DNA of 64,000 bases from Microbacterium sp. MAH-37 (GTDB lineage Bacteria > Actinomycetota > Actinomycetes > Actinomycetales > Microbacteriaceae). The translations under genes and the position numbers were made by a program. The stretch is from contig NZ_WSEN01000007.1 in assembly GCF_009758255.1 (NCBI RefSeq), forward strand, positions 430,622-494,621, written 5' to 3'. Shown piece after piece: positions 1 through 6,140 of this stretch (positions are counted from its first letter, which is position 1; each line of letters starts with the position of its first letter). The notes beneath the pieces were generated by a model that saw nothing but the letters and a program-made list of their open reading frames with translations, was not told the origin of the DNA and searched no databases.

Positions 1-1032
1 CCATCGGGTGTCGTCGGGCTGCGGATGCGTGTAGAAGGGGCGCTTTCGCATCGGATAGCCCTCGACCGCCAGGACGTCGCTGCCGAACTCCCGCATGGCC
101 CAGTCGCCCAGCATCCGCTCGTGCTCAGGGGCGAGGTCTGGTTCGTCGGCGGAGGCGCCGACCAGCGCCAAGGCCTCGGAGAAGTGGATGGTCGGGATCT
201 CGTCGGGGATCGCAGGTATCCGGACCTTCAGCAGCTCGACCGCGTCGGAAGCGCGGGAGCGGATCGCCTCGATCATCCCGGACAGGACCGTGCGGAGCAT
301 CGCGAGCACGTCGTGATGGTCACGGATGAAGCCGAACTCGACGTCGAGCGACACGTACTCGGACAGATGCCGGACGGTGTCGTGCGGCTCGGCGCGGAAC
401 ACCGGACCAACCTCGTAGACGCGTTCGAACACGCCGACGAGCTGCTGCTTGTAGAACTGCGGGCTCTGGGCGAGGAACGCCTGCCGGCCGAAGTAGTCGA
501 CGGGGAAGACGTTCGCGCCGGACTCGGTGGCAGATGCCACGAGCTTGGGCGTCTGGATCTCGGTGAAGCCTGCGGCGTCCAGCGTCGCGCGGAAGCCTTG
601 CAGGCTCGCGGCGGCGAGCTCCCACCTGGCGCGCTGAGCCGGGTGACGCCAGGTCACCGCGGCGTTGTCCAGCAGGGTCGGCAGTCCGGCGGTGATCGCG
701 GGCCGCCAGAGCTCGACCGGGGGTGTCGTGGCGGGCTCGGTGAGCATCGTCACTGCAGGGCAGGTGACCTCGACCCCACCGGGAGCGTGTGGGTTCGCCG
801 TGGCGACTCCGACGACATCGACGACGGTCTCCTCAGGCGGCAGGCCGACCTCGCCGACCTCATCCGGGCGCACGACGACCTGTGCGAGGCCGGAGCGGTC
901 ACGGATGACGAGGAAGCTCACAGTGGCGAGTTCGCGTCTGCGGTGCACGTGGCCCTGCAGTCGGACCTCGGTGCCCGGTGTGGCATGGCTCAGCTCTGCG
1001 GCGAGAGTGCGGGATGGTTCGGGTGATCTCAT
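1..1032 (-). CDS. aspS: Aspartate--tRNA ligase, archaeal-type (AspS2-like), C-terminus outside window
   Basis: Class II aminoacyl-tRNA synthetase charging tRNA with aspartate in the cytoplasm. The sequence resembles the compact archaeal-type AspRS rather than the long bacterial form, so it may be non-discriminating and also aspartylate tRNA-Asn (inference). The visible 344 residues contain an N-terminal OB-fold anticodon-binding domain (about 20-110), the flipping-loop region ESGANVF at 170-176, AQSPQFYKQ at 188-196, and class II motif 2 (FRAEPHDTVRH) at 212-222. Motif 3 lies beyond base 1. The ATG at 1032 is four bases after GGAGG (1037-1041). A T-box-like leader precedes it, which suggests induction by uncharged tRNA. 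A normal bacterial AspRS is expected elsewhere in the genome, which would make this a second copy. Confidence 0.88.
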   Translation of the reverse strand, partial: MRSPEPSRTLAAELSHATPGTEVRLQGHVHRRRELATVSFLVIRDRSGLAQVVVRPDEVGEVGLPPEETVVDVVGVATANPHAPGGVEVTCPAVTMLTEPATTPPVELWRPAITAGLPTLLDNAAVTWRHPAQRARWELAAASLQGFRATLDAAGFTEIQTPKLVASATESGANVFPVDYFGRQAFLAQSPQFYKQQLVGVFERVYEVGPVFRAEPHDTVRHLSEYVSLDVEFGFIRDHHDVLAMLRTVLSGMIEAIRSRASDAVELLKVRIPAIPDEIPTIHFSEALALVGASADEPDLAPEHERMLGDWAMREFGSDVLAVEGYPMRKRPFYTHPQPDDTRW

Positions 1033-1206
1033 GATTCCTCCAGAAAGCGGAAGCCCTGGAGGTGCGGGCGGGGGCCAGATCGCGGTGCCACCACACCTTC
1101 GCCGACGTGTCGCCGGCCTCTCGTCGATGACGCTGTACGCGCGAGCACGGCTGCTCCTGTGAAGCTGAGGGTTGTCAGTCCTCGCCGTTGGCTGGGTCTC
1201 AGAATA
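1033..1206 (-). promoter_or_regulatory. Translational T-box riboswitch leader of the AspRS gene
   Basis: The minus strand at 1081-1098 carries a T-box-like core, GTGGTGGCACCGCG (consensus AGGGTGGNACCGCG). Its TGGC would pair with a tRNA 3' end GCCA, fitting discriminator G73 of tRNA-Asp and tRNA-Asn. CCTCCAG (1056-1062) pairs perfectly with CTGGAGG (1037-1043), which contains the Shine-Dalgarno, forming a sequestrator hairpin. The same CACCTCC segment can instead pair with AAGGTG of the T-box as an antisequestrator. Upstream is a hairpin GAGCA-GCCG-TGCTC (about 1145-1158) and a segment near 1165-1185 holding GAC and AAC triplets, the possible specifier. A TATTCT -10 box lies at 1201-1206. The core motif and SD pairing are seen; stem I and the specifier are not resolved. 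Confidence 0.75.
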
Positions 1207-1285
1207 GCCGACAGAGCCCCGACCGCATCCACTCGTATAATCCGATAATGCACATTATGTCAGTTCATGAGGAACAGGCACTCCC

Positions 1286-1420
1286 GTGATCCTGCGCGGT
1301 GACTCCGCCTCCGGGAAGACGACGACGGTGTTGGCGCTCCGGGAGCGGCTCGGAGTCCGGATGCTCCTCGGCTGTTCTGGCGATACACGGCGCACTGGTC
1401 CGCGCGCGCCGAGTCGCTAG
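1286..1420 (+). pseudogene. Truncated P-loop kinase/ATPase fragment
   Basis: A short GTG-initiated frame (44 codons, stop TAG at 1418-1420) encodes an N-terminus with a clear Walker A motif, GDSASGKTT, at residues 5-13, followed by a helix-like ALRERLG. This is how many small actinobacterial AAA/zeta-toxin-like kinases begin (ILRG-GKS/T). After about 25 residues the frame becomes low-complexity and stops, so Walker B and the rest of the fold are missing. It is probably the remnant of a decayed gene. An intact small peptide is unlikely because a lone P-loop has no known function. The TAG stop overlaps the -10 box of the next gene. Confidence 0.5.
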
Positions 1421-1423
1421 CCT
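1418..1423 (+). promoter_or_regulatory. -10 box for leaderless Nudix gene
   Basis: TAGCCT lies five bases (gaact) before the GTG start at 1429 and there is no Shine-Dalgarno, the spacing expected for a leaderless transcript. No convincing -35 box was seen. Confidence 0.55.
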
Positions 1424-1428
1424 GAACT

Positions 1429-1869
1429 GTGCCCAAGAGAACCACCAAAGCGGTCTGCTACGTCGTCCAAGACGGCCACCTGCTCGTGTTCACGCACCTC
1501 CGGCAGCCGATGCACATCACGGGCGTCCAGGTTCCGGCCGGAACCGTCCGACCGGGCGAGACCGCCGCGGACGCGGCTCAGCGAGAACTCCTCGAGGAGA
1601 CCGGCCTGCACGGTACGGTCGTGCGGGAGATCGGCGTCAGCGACTACGACCTGCGTCCAGCCCGGGACGAAATCGCGTCCCGGCACTTCTTCGAGCTGGC
1701 CGTTCCTCGTCGGGATCTCTCGCGGCGCTGGATCGCGGGCGAGACGGATGCCTCCACCGGCGCCCCCGATGAGGACTGGGAGTGCTGGTGGCTTCCTCTT
1801 GAGCACGCCCATGTGCTCGCGGCAGGATTCGGGGCGCTTCTCGGCAGCCTCGACGAACGGGCAGCGTGA
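1429..1869 (+). CDS. Nudix hydrolase
   Basis: Predicted Mg2+-dependent pyrophosphohydrolase of nucleoside-diphosphate-X substrates, 146 residues. The full Nudix box G-x5-E-x7-REUxEExGU is present at about residues 37-59 (GTVRPGE through RELLEETGL), so all catalytic glutamates are intact. Substrate cannot be told from sequence. The GTG start follows a TAGCCT -10 box and lacks a Shine-Dalgarno. The gene overlaps the HIT gene by four bases (GTGA), so the two are translationally coupled. Pairing two nucleotide-phosphate hydrolases suggests house-cleaning or salvage of a modified nucleotide. Confidence 0.85.
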   Translation: MPKRTTKAVCYVVQDGHLLVFTHLRQPMHITGVQVPAGTVRPGETAADAAQRELLEETGLHGTVVREIGVSDYDLRPARDEIASRHFFELAVPRRDLSRRWIAGETDASTGAPDEDWECWWLPLEHAHVLAAGFGALLGSLDERAA

Positions 1870-2354
1870 GCATGCTTCCGCCCACGCACGAGCCCTCCGA
1901 GTACGCCTGCCCGTTCTGCGGCATCCAGCGCGGAACGTTCAACGAGCGCAACCTGCCCTCTGACATCGTCGCCGTCACCGAGCGCGCCTTCGCCCGTATC
2001 GCGCCGAAGTGGTGGCCCGGCAACACGGGCGCCGTCCTCGTCATCCCGCGCGCGCACGTCGAGAACCTCTACGACCTCTCCCCTGCCGACGGGCAGGCCG
2101 TGTGGGAGCTGACGCAGCGGCTCGCGACCGGCATCCGCTTGTCGTACGGATGCGAGGGAACCTCGATCCGTCAGCACAATGAGCCCGCCGGCGGCCAGGA
2201 CGTGTGGCACCTGCATGTGCACGTGTTCCCGCGGTACGCCGACGATCGCCTGTACCAGCGACAGGACGAGGCACGGTGGGTCTCCCCCGCGGACCGTGAG
2301 GTCTTCGCACACAGGCTCAGATCGGAACTCGGCATGCCGTTCAGCTTCGACTGA
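1866..2354 (+). CDS. HIT-family protein (histidine triad nucleotide hydrolase)
   Basis: 162-residue member of the HIT superfamily, which hydrolyses or transfers nucleotidyl groups from dinucleotides or AMP conjugates through a histidine triad. The signature HLHVHVFPR sits near residues 117-125, with the middle histidine as nucleophile. An N-terminal CPFC and the conserved asparagine-rich HNEPAGGQ segment before the triad are also present. The GTG start overlaps the stop of the Nudix gene (GTGA), indicating one operon. The exact substrate is unknown. The gene is followed at once by a promoter for the hydrolase leader. Confidence 0.85.
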   Translation: MSMLPPTHEPSEYACPFCGIQRGTFNERNLPSDIVAVTERAFARIAPKWWPGNTGAVLVIPRAHVENLYDLSPADGQAVWELTQRLATGIRLSYGCEGTSIRQHNEPAGGQDVWHLHVHVFPRYADDRLYQRQDEARWVSPADREVFAHRLRSELGMPFSFD

Positions 2355-2374
2355 GCGACAGCTTCTGCTAGCGT
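2346..2374 (+). promoter_or_regulatory. Promoter for leader peptide and hydrolase
   Basis: TTCGAC (2346-2351) and TAGCGT (2369-2374) are separated by exactly 17 bases, close to the actinobacterial housekeeping consensus. The -35 box overlaps the last codons of the HIT gene. Transcription should start near 2381, leaving a leader of about 120 bases before the hydrolase ATG. Confidence 0.55.
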
Positions 2375-2411
2375 GGTCCGCGCCGTGCGGCAGAGCGAGG
2401 AGGTGGTATCC

Positions 2412-2462
2412 GTGAACACGACGACATGGGTGCTCCCCTCCGGGGTCACGGTCGGGCGATAG
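2412..2462 (+). CDS. Putative 16-residue leader peptide
   Basis: A small ORF in the hydrolase 5' leader with a strong Shine-Dalgarno (GAGGAGG, about 2396-2402), GTG start and TAG stop, encoding VNTTTWVLPSGVTVGR. It has no homology I recognise. Its stop codon abuts a hairpin that encloses the downstream gene's ribosome-binding site and start, so it probably acts as a regulatory uORF (translational coupling or ribosome stalling) rather than as a functional protein. The placement is seen; the regulatory role is inference. Confidence 0.5.
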   Translation: MNTTTWVLPSGVTVGR

Positions 2463-2503
2463 ATCGTCCGGGAGCGCCATCTCAGCTCCCGAAAGGCACG
2501 ATC
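2462..2503 (+). promoter_or_regulatory. Hairpin enclosing the hydrolase ribosome-binding site
   Basis: Two nested perfect stems: GATCGT (2462-2467) with ACGATC (2498-2503), and CGGGAGC (2469-2475) with GCTCCCG (2485-2491). The Shine-Dalgarno GAAAGG (2491-2496) lies in the internal loop and the ATG (2504) follows directly. A ribosome ending at the leader stop (2460-2462) would melt the outer stem. Confidence 0.55.
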
Positions 2504-3241
2504 ATGCACTTCACCTCAGAACATCTTCTCGAGGACGGCGTCCTCGAACGCGACTTCGTTCTCGACGGCATCCCCGGCATCCTCTGGACTCCCCCGTCCG
2601 GGACCGCTGACGAGCCTGTCCCGCTCGCCCTGCTCGGTCACCCGGGCGGCATCGCGCGGATGCGGCCGCGCCTGCGGGGTCGCGCGCAGTACTCGGCGGC
2701 CGGCGGCCTCGCCTGCGCGACCCTCGAACTCCCCGGAACCGGCGAACGGCCGAACCTGCCGGTCGTCGACCGGGCTCGCGCCGACCTGCGGAATGCACTC
2801 GCCGCGGGTGAACCCGTCACCCCCGACATCGTCGACAGGCTGATCCTGCCGCTCGTCGAGCAGGGTGTCCCCGAGCTGCAGCTCGCGCTCGACGTGCTCC
2901 TGGAACGCCCGGAACTGCGCGGGCCGGTGATCTACTCCGGCGGCGTCATCTCCATCGGCGTGCGCCTTGCGGCCGTCGAGCCCCGGGTCGTCGCGGCGAA
3001 CCTGTTCGCCGGCAGCTACGTGCCGCGCTCGATCATCGAGGAGGCACGGAACGTCACGATCCCGCTGCACGTCATGCTGCAGTGGGACGACGAGGGTAAC
3101 GACCGTCAGATGGCGCTAGACCTGTTCGACGCCTTCGGCTCAGAGGAGAAGGCTCTTCTGGCCAACATGGGCGGGCACACCGGCGTCCCGGCATCCGCAG
3201 CCGAGCACGCGGCAGCGTTCTTCGCGCGGCATCTGCGCTGA
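2504..3241 (+). CDS. Alpha/beta hydrolase family protein
   Basis: 245-residue cytoplasmic hydrolase of the alpha/beta fold, related to the dienelactone hydrolase/acyl-peptidase group. Visible elements are an oxyanion-type HPGG after the third strand (LALLGHPGG), a probable nucleophile elbow SGGVISIG that departs from the usual G-x-S-x-G, an acidic segment QWDDEGND and a C-terminal histidine in NMGGHTG. The ATG at 2504 was chosen over an in-frame ATG at 2426 because GAAAGG lies seven bases upstream and the earlier start would read through the leader hairpin. The gene is monocistronic and converges on an acetyltransferase gene. Substrate unknown; the leader arrangement suggests inducible expression. 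Confidence 0.75.
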   Translation: MHFTSEHLLEDGVLERDFVLDGIPGILWTPPSGTADEPVPLALLGHPGGIARMRPRLRGRAQYSAAGGLACATLELPGTGERPNLPVVDRARADLRNALAAGEPVTPDIVDRLILPLVEQGVPELQLALDVLLERPELRGPVIYSGGVISIGVRLAAVEPRVVAANLFAGSYVPRSIIEEARNVTIPLHVMLQWDDEGNDRQMALDLFDAFGSEEKALLANMGGHTGVPASAAEHAAAFFARHLR

Positions 3242-3252
3242 CGGCCCGAGCG

Positions 3253-3762
3253 TCACAGCTCACGGACGGTCAGCAGCGACCGTCCGTGAGCGCTCTCCTT
3301 GATCACGACATCCGTCTCGTGGAACCCGAGCTTCTCGAGCGCCCGTCGCGACGCGAGATTCCAGTCCCAGACGGATGCCCGCAGCTGCGGGTATCCGGCC
3401 TGGCGCGCCCATTCGAGCACGGCGCGGCCCGCCTCCGTCGCGTAGCCCCGATTGTGCACGGCCCGCAGCAGCTCGAAGGCCAGCTCGGGCTCATCACCGT
3501 CCCAGACGATGCCGCAGTACCCGATGATCTGACCCGTCTCGCGAAGCACGACCGTGAGCAGGCCCGGCCTCGACCCGTCCAGTCCTCGAATGTGCGCCGC
3601 GATGTCCTGTACATCCGGATGCCCGTCGGCGTCGATCCTGCGGTGCTCAGGGACACGCTCGTCACGCTCCGTCCACAGCCGATGGAACACCTCGGCGTCT
3701 GACTCGCGCTGACGACGCAGGACAAGCCGGTAGGTCTCCAGGGCGTCCAGCGACGGCTCCAT
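3253..3762 (-). CDS. GNAT family N-acetyltransferase (RimJ/RimL-like)
   Basis: 169-residue acetyl-CoA-dependent acetyltransferase. It opens with the typical RimJ/RimL beta-strand LETYRLVLRR. The core IIGYCGIVWD, the long strand ELAFELLRAVHNRGYATEA (acetyl-CoA pyrophosphate loop region) and the C-terminal NLASRRALEKLGF motif are in order. The acceptor is unknown. It is the last gene of a three-gene minus-strand operon: its ATG follows the stop of the upstream acetyltransferase by two bases. The 3' end carries a terminator hairpin. Confidence 0.85.
   Translation of the reverse strand: MEPSLDALETYRLVLRRQRESDAEVFHRLWTERDERVPEHRRIDADGHPDVQDIAAHIRGLDGSRPGLLTVVLRETGQIIGYCGIVWDGDEPELAFELLRAVHNRGYATEAGRAVLEWARQAGYPQLRASVWDWNLASRRALEKLGFHETDVVIKESAHGRSLLTVREL
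3258..3291. terminator. Bidirectional terminator hairpin inside the acetyltransferase 3' end
   Basis: A 14-bp perfect inverted repeat (3258-3271 and 3278-3291) with a six-base loop starts 16 bases after the hydrolase stop. It also encodes the last codons of the convergent acetyltransferase gene, so one DNA element is coding on one strand and terminating on the other. Confidence 0.65.
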
Positions 3763-3764
3763 CG

Positions 3765-4619
3765 TCAGCGCCCGATCGGCACGGACCAGAGGACCTCGGT
3801 CTCGCGGTAGCCCTCACGTGCGTAGAGCCGTCGCGCACCGTCATTGCTGCCGAAGATGTTCAGCGCCAGCACCTCAAGACCCGCCGACGCGGCCTCCTCC
3901 GCGGCCGCGCGGAGCGCCTGCGTGCCCAGGCCCTGTCCGCGCCGGGACTCGCGCAGTGAGATGTCGTAGATGAACGCGGCATCCTCGCCCAGGTGCACCC
4001 AGAGGATACCCACACGCTCCCCTGCGCCGTCGAGCACGGTCCAGAGGCGGTGTCCGGCAGTCCGAGGTCCTTCCGGCAGCACGTCGGCCATCTGCTCGGC
4101 CGCGACGCGCCGCGAGTCCTCGATGGTGGGTTCGGCGCCCGATGCGAAACGCTCCTGGGCGTAGTCCTCGTCGGCGACGGCCCGGTAGGACGCGAAATCG
4201 GCGTCGTCCATCGGCACCAGGTCGATGCCGTCGGGAGCAGGTACCTCCGCCACTGAGACGCGCATCTTCGTGGCGACGCGACGCGCATTCGCAGACTCTG
4301 CGAGGGCCGCCATGTGCGACTGTCCGGCGAAGGCACTGAAATGCCAGACGCCCGACCAGCCCGCTCCGGCCGCGAGATCGTCGAACAGCGACCAGTCGGT
4401 GGTCGCACCGTCGACGTCCGCGAGGATCACCTCACCCGCATCCGGCATCACCCAGACCGTGACAGCGCCGTCAACCGTCTGCCAGATCTCGCCGCGATCG
4501 ATGTCCGGAACGGCGATCTCGCGCCGCTCGGCCGCGGCCCGCGCGGTGAACACGCGCCCTGCCGCGGCGGTCAGGAGTGCACGGCGCTGCACAGGTTCGG
4601 TGATGTGGATCCAGCTCAT
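3765..4619 (-). CDS. GNAT family N-acetyltransferase (two-domain)
   Basis: 284-residue protein with a C-terminal GNAT domain (about 140-280). VGILWVHLG, the acetyl-CoA loop SRRGQGLGTQAL and NIFGSNDGARRLYAREGY are the recognisable motifs. The N-terminal 130 residues look like a degenerate second GNAT-like or substrate-recognition domain. The ATG at 4619 overlaps the stop of the lipoprotein gene by four bases (ATGA), so the two are coupled. The acceptor is unknown. The linkage to a lipoprotein and another GNAT gene suggests one shared but unidentified process. Confidence 0.8.
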   Translation of the reverse strand: MSWIHITEPVQRRALLTAAAGRVFTARAAAERREIAVPDIDRGEIWQTVDGAVTVWVMPDAGEVILADVDGATTDWSLFDDLAAGAGWSGVWHFSAFAGQSHMAALAESANARRVATKMRVSVAEVPAPDGIDLVPMDDADFASYRAVADEDYAQERFASGAEPTIEDSRRVAAEQMADVLPEGPRTAGHRLWTVLDGAGERVGILWVHLGEDAAFIYDISLRESRRGQGLGTQALRAAAEEAASAGLEVLALNIFGSNDGARRLYAREGYRETEVLWSVPIGR

Positions 4620-5269
4620 GGCACGTAGGAGCCTTCCTCTTCGGGACGGAGATACGAGAAGTACGGAACGGTGACCGTGACCTGCAGCACGTTCTCGCCG
4701 GTGCGGCCCTGCTCGGCCAGTTGATCGACGAGCTTCGTCTCGTCGGTGACGATGGTCTCGTTCCGGTGCCACAGGGGCAGGATGTCGATGTCGACATACT
4801 CGCCCTCCTGGACGAAAGCGTCGACCCTGGTCCGGCTGCCGTCCAGGAACCCGCCGGCATTCGGCACGCGGTCGCTGAGCTGCAGCCCGGGAAGGTTCTT
4901 CGCGAGTTCGGCGGTTGCAGCCCAGGCCGCCTCGTCCTCGCGGCTCGTCTGCACCCCGTCCATACGCACGTACAGCGTTCTGCGCATGGCCGCGCAGGAG
5001 TAACCGCCGATGTGTGCATCGTCGAAGCCACCGCGGTCGTTCGTCATCGACCCGCACGCGTCGACGTTCCGCTCCGCGATCTGCTCCCAGCCGGTCGGCG
5101 TCGGAATCTCCACGCCCGCCAGCGACTGGATGCCCGCCGGCCGCGCGGCCTCCGCGCCCGCCAGTTCTTCATCGGTCGGCGCGCTGCTGCCGCACGCGAT
5201 GAGTGAGCCGGCAAGGAGACTCCCGAGCAGCGCCGCGCCCGCAGAACTGATCACTCGGCGACGGCACAT
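4616..5269 (-). CDS. Putative lipoprotein of unknown function
   Basis: 217 residues. The N-terminus (MCRRR, hydrophobic stretch, lipobox LIAC with Cys26) is a lipoprotein signal peptide, so the mature protein should be anchored on the outer face of the membrane after Lgt and LspA processing. The mature part has three or more cysteines (DACGSM, YSCAAM) that could form a disulfide. I do not recognise the family. The ATG at 5269 was chosen because it directly precedes the signal peptide and follows a TACTGT -10 box by six bases. First gene of an operon with two acetyltransferases. Confidence 0.75.
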   Translation of the reverse strand: MCRRRVISSAGAALLGSLLAGSLIACGSSAPTDEELAGAEAARPAGIQSLAGVEIPTPTGWEQIAERNVDACGSMTNDRGGFDDAHIGGYSCAAMRRTLYVRMDGVQTSREDEAAWAATAELAKNLPGLQLSDRVPNAGGFLDGSRTRVDAFVQEGEYVDIDILPLWHRNETIVTDETKLVDQLAEQGRTGENVLQVTVTVPYFSYLRPEEEGSYVP

Positions 5270-5275
5270 ACCGCG

Positions 5276-5281
5276 ACAGTA
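5276..5281 (-). promoter_or_regulatory. -10 box for leaderless lipoprotein gene
   Basis: TACTGT on the minus strand, six bases (cgcggt) before ATG at 5269, with no Shine-Dalgarno. Confidence 0.5.
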
Positions 5282-5321
5282 CAGGAGCATCGCCCGGTGA
5301 AACCTAGACGACCGCCCGCAA

Positions 5322-6095
5322 TCAGGGCCGCGTCGCCAGGATGATCTGGAACTCGTTGTGATCGGTGAGCAGTCCGTCTCCATCGGCCAGCGGTTCGAGA
5401 CGCTCCCGCAGGATTCGATCGAACTCCCCTGCCCGATCGCCGAGCACGGCCGGCGATGCGAAGGACATCGAGTGCATCAGACCGATCACGCCGTCCACTG
5501 TCTTGGTGCGGACCACGGGAACGCGGGTGGTCGTGACGCCGTGAAACCCCGCATCCGCGATGTCGTCCTCGAAGCGACCCGCCGGCCGGTCATAGGTTCC
5601 CGCGCCGGCACGGCGCTGCTCCCCCAGCACCTCCTGCACGACCTCGCGGGTGCGATCCTTCCACTCGTCACCGCCCGCCCAGATGCTCTGGTCGCCGAAC
5701 ACGGCGAGCACGGCATCGGGAGCCATCCGCTCAGCGACGTGCCGTAGGAACACGGGACGATCGAACCAGTGGAAGGCACGGCACACCGTGACGAGGTGCG
5801 CAGACCAGGTCTCCGGAGTCTCGAAGGACTCGGCCGGTGCCTGCACCAACCCCACCCGGTCGCCAGGGAGCTCCTCGCGCGCGACGGCGAGCAGGTCAGC
5901 GTCGAGATCGACCCCGATCGCCTCGTCGAACCACGGCAGTAACGCGCTGATCACGAACCCCGGACCCGTTCCGACGTCGAGCAGATGCCGAGGCGAGCCC
6001 TGCGGCGCGGCGTCCGCCAGGATCTCGGCCACTTCCGCGGGCACCCCGGAACGATGACGGCGGTAGTGCTCGGCGGTGGATGCGAACAGGCTCAC
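5322..6095 (-). CDS. Class I SAM-dependent methyltransferase
   Basis: 257-residue methyltransferase of the Methyltransf_11 type. Motif I LLDVGTGPG (about 38-46) binds S-adenosylmethionine, GVDLDAD is the acidic end of strand 2, and the AFHWFDRP segment is typical of small-molecule or lipid methyltransferases of this group. The substrate cannot be inferred. The GTG start at 6095 follows TAGCGT by six bases. The gene is divergent from the MFS gene at 6141, with only 45 bases between the two start codons, so the two promoters interleave. Confidence 0.85.
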   Translation of the reverse strand: MSLFASTAEHYRRHRSGVPAEVAEILADAAPQGSPRHLLDVGTGPGFVISALLPWFDEAIGVDLDADLLAVAREELPGDRVGLVQAPAESFETPETWSAHLVTVCRAFHWFDRPVFLRHVAERMAPDAVLAVFGDQSIWAGGDEWKDRTREVVQEVLGEQRRAGAGTYDRPAGRFEDDIADAGFHGVTTTRVPVVRTKTVDGVIGLMHSMSFASPAVLGDRAGEFDRILRERLEPLADGDGLLTDHNEFQIILATRP

Positions 6096-6101
6096 TCCCT
6101 G

Positions 6102-6107
6102 ACGCTA
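6102..6107 (-). promoter_or_regulatory. -10 box for leaderless methyltransferase gene
   Basis: TAGCGT on the minus strand six bases before GTG at 6095. It lies back-to-back with the MFS -10 box at 6128-6133. Confidence 0.55.
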
Positions 6108-6127
6108 TCCGATGCGGCAGCCAGGAC

Positions 6128-6133
6128 TAGAGT
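6128..6133 (+). promoter_or_regulatory. -10 box for leaderless MFS gene
   Basis: TAGAGT seven bases before GTG at 6141, with no Shine-Dalgarno between. Confidence 0.55.
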
Positions 6134-6140
6134 CGATCGC

